From: Desulfobacula sp.
Lineage (GTDB): Bacteria > Desulfobacterota > Desulfobacteria > Desulfobacterales > Desulfobacteraceae
Direction of reading: 5' to 3'
Assembly (NCBI GenBank): GCA_023139225.1
Contig: JAGLNZ010000414.1
Location: forward strand, 1-14,847
DNA length: 14,847 bases
Each line of letters starts with the position of its first letter. Within the stretch, counting starts at the first letter, position 1. The notes below the pieces were generated by a model. It worked only from the letters and a program-made list of their open reading frames with translations, made no database searches and was not told where the DNA came from. Shown here in pieces: positions 1-5,941 of the stretch. The position numbers were made by a program, and so were the translations under genes.

Positions 1-400
1 TTACAAACATGGGTATCTCCAAGGTCGTTGTTGTATAAAGACCTTTATTTATACATTCCATGGTAACTTTAAACCCATAAACAGTCAGGATGAAACAAAC
101 AAAGATTCCGAGAACGGAACTGAATATTCCTAAAACAGCAATTTTCAGTGGCTTAAGACGGCTCAGAATAATATCCACCTTCACATGCCCCCCTTCCCGC
201 AATACCCATGCCGAACCAAAAAAAGTAATATATAAAAGCATGATCTCTGTGACCTGTGTAACCCAAATCAAGGAGTGATTAAAAAAAGTTCGTAAAATAA
301 CTTCAAGGCAAACCGAAAGCATTATAAAAATCAACATAATGCCCGCCAAAAAAATCATGATGTTCAGTACTCGATCAAAGACTTCCATGGGCTTTTTCAT
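1..400 (-). CDS. dctQ: TRAP transporter small permease DctQ (second system), 3' end beyond window
   Basis: The minus-strand frame opens at ATG 398-400 and runs without a stop through position 1, giving 133 visible residues of a protein usually about 160-190 aa long. It begins MKKPMEVFDRVLNIMIFLAG. Visible family signs are two early hydrophobic helices, an E-x-x-L-R-x-F-F-N segment, W-V-x-x-x-x-E, the G-G-H-V-K-V-D-I motif after helix 2, and the T-L-E-I-P-M segment at the cut end. The same order occurs in the complete DctQ at 9407-9955. A Shine-Dalgarno AGGTGG lies 7 nt upstream. DctQ is the four-helix inner-membrane subunit that joins the large permease DctM in a Na+-driven tripartite carboxylate importer. 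Its substrate-binding partner is the preceding gene, dctP2; a dctM is expected just outside the left edge (inference). Confidence 0.88.
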   Translation of the reverse strand, partial: MKKPMEVFDRVLNIMIFLAGIMLIFIMLSVCLEVILRTFFNHSLIWVTQVTEIMLLYITFFGSAWVLREGGHVKVDIILSRLKPLKIAVLGIFSSVLGIFVCFILTVYGFKVTMECINKGLYTTTTLEIPMFV

Positions 401-423
401 TATTTTCCCACCTGGTTTATTTA

Positions 424-465
424 GAAGCATTAGTCTGCCCCGGAAAAGAGAAAGACTAATGCTTC
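424..465 (-). repeat. Perfect 13-bp inverted repeat (hairpin) between dctP2 and dctQ2
   Basis: GAAGCATTAGTCT (424-436) and AGACTAATGCTTC (453-465) are exact reverse complements separated by 16 nt. The hairpin starts 19 nt after the dctP2 stop codon. It is not followed by a T-run on the minus strand, so it does not look like a full intrinsic terminator. Hairpins between a binding-protein gene and its permease genes are known (malE-malF) to protect the upstream mRNA from 3' decay, raising binding protein over permease. That role here is inference. Confidence 0.75.
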
Positions 466-484
466 AACTGATATCCACCATAGG

Positions 485-1468
485 TTAATTACCTGTTAAC
501 TTTTTAAGATCTGAAACAAGATCGGGTACTTTTTTGGTTAAGTCTTCCCATTCTGCCTCATATGCGGCTTCATAGTATTTTTTGTTCTCAGAAGGTGAAA
601 ATTTAACGCGTTTAATACCCATTTCGTCATATTTTTTCCATTCTTCCTTTATCTGTTCTTTAAAATAGGCCTCCATTTCCGGCTCGAATTTTTTTGTGAT
701 ATCCATAATTTCGTTCTGAACAGTTTTATCAAGACCGTCCCATACTTTGAGGTTCATCAAAATAAGAGTATTTTGTCTGGTATAAAACGGTATATCAATT
801 ATATACTTGCAGTTTTTCAACCACCCCCAGCTTCTTGGGCCCAAAGTTGCAAAACCGAATCCGTTAACCAGGCCACGTTCCAGTGAAGTAAAGGTATCAC
901 CGAATTTCACTGTAACCGGTACCATTCCCAGCTTTTTCATAAAACGATCATAAAGCGCAGAAGTTCTCATTTTAATTCCTTTAAGATCTTCAAGCGTTTT
1001 CACCGGTTTATTCACACGAAGGTAGAAAGGATCATATAACCATGTTCCAATATATTTTATTCCGATCTTTTGATGTCTTGCATCCATATATTCATAAAAC
1101 CCACCGGGTTTTCGTTCTTCAGACATGGAAAGCTTTGATAAGGCGAATGCATTAACCTCCGGAGCCAAGGGTGCGTAATATGCCGTTGGATTGAAAATTA
1201 CCTGGACGATATTACTCTGTAAGGACTCGGCCTGGTCAGAACCCGGAATAACTTCTCCGCCACCTAACCAGTCAATTTTTATTGCTTCACTGCATCCACT
1301 ATTAACCCGATCCACCCAAACATGGATCATTTTACAAAGTGGATGGTCCTTTGGTAAAAAACTTACGGCATTCAATTTTTGTGATTTTGCCATGGCTATG
1401 GAATTGATCCCTAAGAAAAAAACAGCCATAAACATAAAAATCAGTGAGTAGAATTTAAATCTTTTCAT
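485..1468 (-). CDS. dctP: TRAP transporter substrate-binding protein DctP (second system)
   Basis: This 327-aa protein has an N-terminal signal peptide (residues 1-27: KRFKF, a hydrophobic core, then SIAMA before KSQ). The mature part has the DctP fold pattern: an early F-L-P-K strand, L-G-G-G-E-V-I-P-G near 68-76, and L-K-G-I-K-M-R-T-S at 162-170. R168 there aligns with the arginine that binds the ligand carboxylate in most DctP proteins. The segment 195-210 (S-L-E-R-G-L-V-N-G) is also typical. It is periplasmic and delivers a probable organic acid to DctQM. SD AAGGGG lies just upstream of the ATG. It is a clear paralogue of the DctP at 10010-10975 (shared FLPK, IPG/MPG, ERK-G and LERG blocks), but divergent enough to suggest a different or related ligand. 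The gene lies 155 nt downstream of gntR2, its probable regulator. Ligand unknown. Confidence 0.9.
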   Translation of the reverse strand: MKRFKFYSLIFMFMAVFFLGINSIAMAKSQKLNAVSFLPKDHPLCKMIHVWVDRVNSGCSEAIKIDWLGGGEVIPGSDQAESLQSNIVQVIFNPTAYYAPLAPEVNAFALSKLSMSEERKPGGFYEYMDARHQKIGIKYIGTWLYDPFYLRVNKPVKTLEDLKGIKMRTSALYDRFMKKLGMVPVTVKFGDTFTSLERGLVNGFGFATLGPRSWGWLKNCKYIIDIPFYTRQNTLILMNLKVWDGLDKTVQNEIMDITKKFEPEMEAYFKEQIKEEWKKYDEMGIKRVKFSPSENKKYYEAAYEAEWEDLTKKVPDLVSDLKKLTGN

Positions 1469-1539
1469 TTCATTAATCCCCTTGCTGTAAAATAAAATTT
1501 TATTTGAACCTTTTTTTCACCCTAACCAAAAAAAATGTA

Positions 1540-1569
1540 ATTTTATTATTCTTTTTTATGTATTTTCAA
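1540..1569 (-). promoter_or_regulatory. Candidate promoter for dctP2-dctQ2
   Basis: On the minus strand, TTGAAA (1564-1569) and TAAAAT (1540-1545) are separated by 18 nt, inside the 155-nt gap between gntR2 and dctP2. The gap is very AT-rich, so chance matches are easy. I see no convincing operator or terminator in the rest of it. Confidence 0.35.
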
Positions 1570-1623
1570 AGCAGGCAAATAATAAATCCAATAAGCAAAA
1601 CAAGATTTTTTCTATAATCTAAG

Positions 1624-2292
1624 TCATATTAATGCACTCAGTCCTTTAAAATTGTTACATTCTTCGCAAGCATGTCGAATATGATCTTTAACAGCCTTAC
1701 GAGCCTCCTTGTATTTTTTTCCCTTAAGATATTTTAAAATTTCAATATGATCATCGACCCGATGTTCAAAAACACCCTGTGTAAAAACATATAAAAATAC
1801 ATACCGATTAATATTGGAATGTATCGTTACATAAGAATCAAAGAGTCTTTTATTACCTGCAACCTTGACCATCTCCAGATGGAATTCAGCCAGCGTCTCA
1901 ACATAGTTCAGTTTTTCTTCCGGAGAGGCGCTTTGAAGGGGAACTTCCAAGCCGGTCATCCGATCTATACAAAGATTCAAATTTTCATATGTTTGAATAC
2001 TTTTTTCTTCCAACAGGTCAATGGCAAAGCATTCTATCATTTCTCTGAGCTGATAGATTTCAGAAAGATCTTCTAAAGAGATGTTTGATACCGAATTTCC
2101 TTTTCGGGGCGTATAAATTACCAAACGTTCATTTTCAAGGGTTCTCAATGCCTCTCTAAGTGGTGATCTGCTTATATTCAGACTTTTGGAGAGTTCTATT
2201 TCATTGATTTTTTGACCGGGTTCCAGTTCACCGATTATAATTTTTTTTCTTAGCATATCAACCAAACTCTGGGTCAATCCGGGAAATTGCAT
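1624..2292 (-). CDS. GntR-family transcriptional regulator with FCD domain (gntR2)
   Basis: This 222-aa protein has an N-terminal winged helix-turn-helix of GntR type (about residues 5-70: P-G-Q-K-I-N-E-I-E-L-S, then S-R-S-P-L-R-E-A-L-R). An all-helical FCD ligand-binding domain follows (about 75-210). FCD regulators usually bind organic acids, often through a metal held by Asp/Asn and three His. H138 (in E-F-H), H182 and H204 are visible in the right places, but the position four residues before H138, normally Asp/Asn, is Leu134, so the metal site may be altered. The start is supported by a perfect SD AGGAGG at 2295-2300. The gene lies 92 nt downstream of the ligase gene and has its own promoter with a palindrome over the -10, which suggests autoregulation. 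The second TRAP gene set follows. Probably a repressor of dctP2 onward and/or the upstream catabolic genes (inference). Confidence 0.88.
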   Translation of the reverse strand: MQFPGLTQSLVDMLRKKIIIGELEPGQKINEIELSKSLNISRSPLREALRTLENERLVIYTPRKGNSVSNISLEDLSEIYQLREMIECFAIDLLEEKSIQTYENLNLCIDRMTGLEVPLQSASPEEKLNYVETLAEFHLEMVKVAGNKRLFDSYVTIHSNINRYVFLYVFTQGVFEHRVDDHIEILKYLKGKKYKEARKAVKDHIRHACEECNNFKGLSALI

Positions 2293-2303
2293 AATCCTCC
2301 TTC

Positions 2304-2327
2304 TGTCGATTGTATTATGTCGATTGT
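2304..2327 (-). repeat. Tandem 10-bp direct repeat in the gntR2 leader
   Basis: TGTCGATTGT occurs at 2304-2313 and again at 2318-2327 (plus-strand reading), a 14-bp period. The second copy runs into the palindrome at 2323-2334. The repeats sit between the predicted transcription start and the SD, so they could be extra half-sites for the regulator. That is inferred from position only. Confidence 0.55.
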
Positions 2328-2334
2328 CGACAAT
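2323..2334. promoter_or_regulatory. Candidate GntR operator, 12-bp perfect palindrome
   Basis: ATTGTCGACAAT is a perfect palindrome overlapping the predicted -10 box of gntR2. Short palindromes of the form TTGT-N2-ACAA suit the dimeric binding mode of GntR/FCD regulators, and the position would block RNA polymerase. Autorepression is the simplest reading; binding is not shown. Confidence 0.6.
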
Positions 2335-2360
2335 TTATTCGAACCCAAAAATATTGTCAA
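2332..2360 (-). promoter_or_regulatory. Sigma-70-type promoter for gntR2
   Basis: On the minus strand, TTGACA (2355-2360, consensus -35) and TAAATT (2332-2337) are 17 nt apart. Transcription would start near 2325, about 25 nt before the SD. It lies in the 92-nt gap after the ligase gene, so gntR2 can be expressed apart from the catabolic operon. Confidence 0.6.
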
Positions 2361-2384
2361 GGAAAAAATTGTTTCATTGACGTT

Positions 2385-3758
2385 TTATGTATTAAATTCT
2401 TTGACCTTAATAAAGCTTGTTTTCTTCATTTCCCTGGCAAGAGTCTTTGCGGGTACCCACTCAAATTGCGGCGCGATTCTTACCTCTTCTTTGAAAATGG
2501 AAAGCAACTTTTCTTCAAGCAAAGGAAGCTTGGCCTTAGAAATCGATTCATCATATTCAAGTATGATATTCAACGGCGGCTCCACCAGCGGACCCGGTTT
2601 ATTCAATAGAATTTGAAAAAAACCGGTTACCTTTGGTCTGAATTTTAATATGACCGTCTTGACAGCCTCGGGATAAACATTGACTCCTTTTATGATCAAC
2701 ATATCATCTGCCCGCCCGATGATCTTGAATCTCATACCCGGCATGCCGCAGTGACATGGATTAACTGAGACCTTAAGTATATCTCCCAGCGAATAACGCA
2801 TTAAGGGTCCACCCTCCCAGTCCAGAAAAGTGAAAACCATCTCACCTGTAGCTCCATCTTCGATTTCTATTGGTTTTTTTGTGTTGGGGTCTAAAAGTTC
2901 AAGAAGGCAATGATCCTCTGATATAAAGTGCATGCCACTGAATTGTTCAGGAGGTTCATCACAGGAAATGCCATGGAAAGCGTGCCCCCCTCCGGTATGA
3001 TCAAAAATCTTGGCTCCAAACCCCTGGGCGAGCATTTTCCTGACTTCCGGATTTCCGCCGCCGGGTTCACCGGCACAGAAAAACCATTTTAAACCCAGCT
3101 CTTTTGCATCCTTTCCAATGACTTTCGGACATTTTTCAATCATATACTGGCCAAAGGAAGGGGTGGCGATTATGGCTGCAGGAGATGTCAGCCTGATAAA
3201 ATCAAGAACTCTTTTGGTCCCGCCCTCAATACCGATCGGCACTACACAGGCACCCATATGCATGATCCCCTGGGACAAAGGAAGCCCACCGGTAAACATG
3301 GAGAGTGAGAGGGCCTGGATCATCACGTCTCCCGGCCTGATCCCGGCCCGCCAGTATTTTCTGGCATGCATTTCATTCACCACGTCTATATCATGCTGGG
3401 TTAAAGTATAAAGTGTGGGCATACCGGTCGTGCCCGAAGTTGAATTAATTCTTACGATTTTTTCTCTGGGTGCGCATGCCATAAGGGCATATGGGTTGCC
3501 GTATTGTTCAATGGATTCTTCCTGTGTTTGTCTTTGCTCATCTTTTGTCATGAGTGGTATGTTTGAAAAACTCTCAAAGCTCTGTATGTCCTCTGGTTTC
3601 ACACCGGCTTTATCCATTTTGTTTTGATAGAATGAAGAATTTTGATAGTTATACGCCACCTGTTTTTTTAGCCGTTTCAGTTGCAGTGCACGTATTTCGT
3701 CCCTTGACAGGGTTTCTATTTTTTCATTCCAGAGTTTTCTCTCCTTATAAAAGGCCAT
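2385..3758 (-). CDS. Phenylacetate-CoA-ligase-type (PaaK family) adenylate-forming acyl-CoA ligase
   Basis: This 457-aa enzyme activates a carboxylic acid with ATP to an acyl-adenylate and then an acyl-CoA; it is soluble and cytoplasmic. Visible motifs are the phosphate loop STSGTTGMPT (residues 106-115), the Y-S-L-G-D adenine/ribose segment (322-326), the PaaK-style N-P-C-H-C-G site (Cys335, Cys337), and the hinge G-R-A-D-D-M-L-I-I-K-G-V-N-V-Y-P (348-363). A Lys445/Lys446 pair near the C-terminus is a candidate for the catalytic lysine. The open frame extends upstream to an ATG at 3854, but I chose ATG 3756-3758. It has a perfect SD AGGAGG 5-6 nt upstream, it matches the usual PaaK N-terminus (W-N-E-K-I-E-T-L), and it cuts the overlap with the VOC gene from 110 to 14 nt. 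Family membership is sure. The acid is unknown: phenylacetate is not implied, since many PaaK-like ligases act on other aryl or keto acids. Confidence 0.9.
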   Translation of the reverse strand: MAFYKERKLWNEKIETLSRDEIRALQLKRLKKQVAYNYQNSSFYQNKMDKAGVKPEDIQSFESFSNIPLMTKDEQRQTQEESIEQYGNPYALMACAPREKIVRINSTSGTTGMPTLYTLTQHDIDVVNEMHARKYWRAGIRPGDVMIQALSLSMFTGGLPLSQGIMHMGACVVPIGIEGGTKRVLDFIRLTSPAAIIATPSFGQYMIEKCPKVIGKDAKELGLKWFFCAGEPGGGNPEVRKMLAQGFGAKIFDHTGGGHAFHGISCDEPPEQFSGMHFISEDHCLLELLDPNTKKPIEIEDGATGEMVFTFLDWEGGPLMRYSLGDILKVSVNPCHCGMPGMRFKIIGRADDMLIIKGVNVYPEAVKTVILKFRPKVTGFFQILLNKPGPLVEPPLNIILEYDESISKAKLPLLEEKLLSIFKEEVRIAPQFEWVPAKTLAREMKKTSFIKVKEFNT

Positions 3759-4185
3759 CCTTTCCTCCTGTATCCACTTTGCTTGGGCCATCACTGCAAA
3801 TTTCCAATAATATTTTTTGTGTTGTTTCCGGTTCAAAAAAGGCAACTTTACCATGACTTCCGGACCGCGGAAATCCTTCCATAACTTTTATACCTTTGTT
3901 TTGAAACGCCTTAACCGATGCTTCAACATTATCTGTTTTTATGGAAAGATGATTAACGCCAATAGCTTTTCCCATGATTTTTTTCCCAAAATTATTTCCA
4001 GCGTTTTTATATTGAATCAATTCAATGTCGATATTGTTTGCCTTTAATGTCGCAATTCTCAACCCGACTTCATCCATCTCCTTGATCCCGGTTGATTTGA
4101 AACCAAAAAGGGACTCAAAGAGAGCCACACTTTTTTCCAGATTTTCTACGATGATCCCAATATGATCCACATGTGGAAGATTCAT
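3745..4185 (-). CDS. VOC-family protein, methylmalonyl-CoA epimerase-like
   Basis: This 146-aa protein has two beta-alpha-beta-beta-beta modules of the vicinal oxygen chelate fold. The four expected metal ligands are in place: H8 (V-D-H-I-G-I), E55 (I-E-L-I-Q), H79 (V-N-H-L-S-I) and E128 (L-L-E-I-C). The order H-I-G-I-x-V, G-x-N-H-L-x-I and F-F-x-P matches methylmalonyl-CoA epimerase, which racemises the alpha carbon of an acyl-CoA through a metal enolate. Its ATG overlaps the hyuB stop (TAATG), so translation is probably coupled. Its 3' end overlaps the ligase start by 14 nt. Between HyuAB and an acyl-CoA ligase, it probably epimerises or isomerises the CoA product rather than serving central propionate metabolism; this is inference. 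A lyase or dioxygenase-like VOC role cannot be excluded. Confidence 0.8.
   Translation of the reverse strand: MNLPHVDHIGIIVENLEKSVALFESLFGFKSTGIKEMDEVGLRIATLKANNIDIELIQYKNAGNNFGKKIMGKAIGVNHLSIKTDNVEASVKAFQNKGIKVMEGFPRSGSHGKVAFFEPETTQKILLEICSDGPSKVDTGGKDGLL
3764..3769 (-). promoter_or_regulatory. Shine-Dalgarno deciding the ligase start
   Basis: The minus strand reads AGGAGG-AAAGG-ATG, a perfect SD at ideal spacing to the ATG at 3756-3758. The two upstream in-frame ATGs (3791 and 3854) are inside the VOC gene, which makes them less likely starts. Confidence 0.75.
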
Positions 4186-5927
4186 TAGTTTCTCCCCCTT
4201 AAACTCTTTGTAGCCTCCTGATCCACAGCCATCGTGATCTTATCAATCACTACACCGTAGTCTTTTTTTGCGCTTTTGCTTGAAACCAGTTCATTTTTTA
4301 CATCTTCAAGCACTTTCTCAGCCGGTCTTAAAAAGGGATCACCATATCCACCGCCGCCGCCTGCTATATTTTGAAAAATCGTATTTTTCGGAATATCCCT
4401 GATAATCTCCTTGGATTTGGCAATTCTAATCCTTCCGTCCGGATAACGAAGCTCAACATTATTGATCGAACCTTCTTTGCCCCCAAAAAGACCAAAAGCC
4501 CTTGCTTCTTCTTCCACACCATCTCCAAAGGCAATTCCGGTAACGTTTTCACCATAGATTTCAAATATGGTTTCAACACCCAGGCCTCCGCGCCACTGCC
4601 CTGCACCCGCCGAATCCTTCAAATATTCATGTTTCAAAAGAAAATGCGGGTCCTGGATCTCAAACATCTCATAATCTTGTGCCAAAATTCCTCCGGCACA
4701 ATTGATTAAACCGATGTGATCGTATCCATCCGCCATATAAGTTCCCCCTGAGCCCCCTTTCAGGGCCAGAAAAAGGATATCCACATATGACCTTTCATTC
4801 CTCGGGTCTTTACCGGTCAGTGTGAACCCGAGAAACCGATTCCAGCCTGCTGTAACTCTTTTGGGGAGGATAGTGGAAAAAGCTTTCATAATGGCATCTG
4901 CATTGGGGCCTGTTATACTATTGCCAAAGGTTGTTGCAGCAGGATATTCGGCATTCAGAAAACTTCCTTTCGGGCTTATAATTTTTATCGGTCTTATAAT
5001 GCCGTCATTATGGGGGATATCCGGATTAATAAGCATAAGGAAAGTCAATAGAACTGCAGAGGACGTTGCCGCGAGGGGGGCATTAACAAACCCTTGTGTC
5101 TGGGGTGCAGAGCCTGAATAATCAAAAATAATCTCTTCTCCCTTAACAACAACCTTTAAATTGATTTTCATTTTTGAGCCTTCATGAATACCATCATAAT
5201 AGACATAGCTCTCACCCGGATAAGTTCCGTCGGGAATCCGGTCGATCTCTTTTCTGACCATTTTTTCAGTAACATCAAAAAGATAGTCTACATGATCCCG
5301 GAATTTTGAAATGCCGTATCTTTCGAGAAGCGCCTTTACGCCCCTTTCTCCTACAATACAGCCGCCTATTTCAGCTTTTATGTCTTCTTCCACTATTTTG
5401 TATCGAATATTGGCAAAGATCATGTCCCAGACATCCTTTCGAAATTTTCCCGCCTCATAGATCTTTACCGGTGTAATTCGAAGTGCCTCCTGCCAGACTT
5501 CTCTTGCCTCCGGATTATATCCGCCTGCAACAGCGCCGCCTATATCTGCCTGATGCCCCTTGCATGCCGCCCAGGCAACAAGTTTGTCTTCATGAAAAAT
5601 CGGTTTGAATATCGCCACATCAGCGTTCTGGTTTCCACCTGAAAAAACATCGTTATGAATAATGACATCACCTTCAAAAATATCATCTCCAAAATATTGC
5701 GTAATATATTCACATGCCGGCTGAATTGCAAAAGCAAGCACGGGTATATACTCGGTCTGCTCCAGCATCCTGCCCTGATGATCATAAAGTCCGGTGACAA
5801 AGTCTCTTGCTTCATTCAAAATAGGAGACCGTGTCGTCCTTAACAGGGTAAGTCCCATTTCTTCGGTAATGGATTTAAACCTCCTTTGAAAAACCGAGGC
5901 CAGAATCTTATCAATTTTATTGTCCAT
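4185..5927 (-). CDS. hyuB: Hydantoinase B / oxoprolinase family protein (HyuB)
   Basis: This 580-aa protein is the partner subunit of HyuA. The HyuB/AcxA-type family includes N-methylhydantoinase B, the C-terminal half of 5-oxoprolinase and the alpha-type subunit of acetone and acetophenone carboxylases. Visible are R-D-F near 41-43, H-N-D-V-F-S-G-G-N-Q-N-A-D (91-103), G-H-Q-A-D-I-G-G (124-131), a Y-P-G-E-S-Y segment, a glycine-rich G-G-G-G-G-Y-G-D-P near 523-531 and the closing D-Y-G-V-V-I-D. Many family members read G-G-T-H-x-x-D where this one has G-G-N-Q-N-A-D, so the usual His is Gln100; this looks like a subfamily trait rather than damage. The ATG lies 14 nt after the hyuA stop with SD GAGAGGA. 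Reaction class is either ATP-dependent ring opening or carboxylation; the exact substrate is unknown. Without a gamma-type small subunit nearby, acetone carboxylase proper is unlikely. Confidence 0.88.
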   Translation of the reverse strand: MDNKIDKILASVFQRRFKSITEEMGLTLLRTTRSPILNEARDFVTGLYDHQGRMLEQTEYIPVLAFAIQPACEYITQYFGDDIFEGDVIIHNDVFSGGNQNADVAIFKPIFHEDKLVAWAACKGHQADIGGAVAGGYNPEAREVWQEALRITPVKIYEAGKFRKDVWDMIFANIRYKIVEEDIKAEIGGCIVGERGVKALLERYGISKFRDHVDYLFDVTEKMVRKEIDRIPDGTYPGESYVYYDGIHEGSKMKINLKVVVKGEEIIFDYSGSAPQTQGFVNAPLAATSSAVLLTFLMLINPDIPHNDGIIRPIKIISPKGSFLNAEYPAATTFGNSITGPNADAIMKAFSTILPKRVTAGWNRFLGFTLTGKDPRNERSYVDILFLALKGGSGGTYMADGYDHIGLINCAGGILAQDYEMFEIQDPHFLLKHEYLKDSAGAGQWRGGLGVETIFEIYGENVTGIAFGDGVEEEARAFGLFGGKEGSINNVELRYPDGRIRIAKSKEIIRDIPKNTIFQNIAGGGGGYGDPFLRPAEKVLEDVKNELVSSKSAKKDYGVVIDKITMAVDQEATKSLRGRN

Positions 5928-5941
5928 TGATTCCTCTCTTT

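Noticed and set aside
1490..1505. 16-bp A/T-only palindrome AAATAAAATTTTATTT before dctP2
   Set aside because: Composed only of A and T in a very AT-rich gap, so chance is likely; no match to the other operator candidates.
3010..3411. 133-codon open frame on the plus strand
   Set aside because: Antisense to the ligase gene; low-complexity translation and no good SD.
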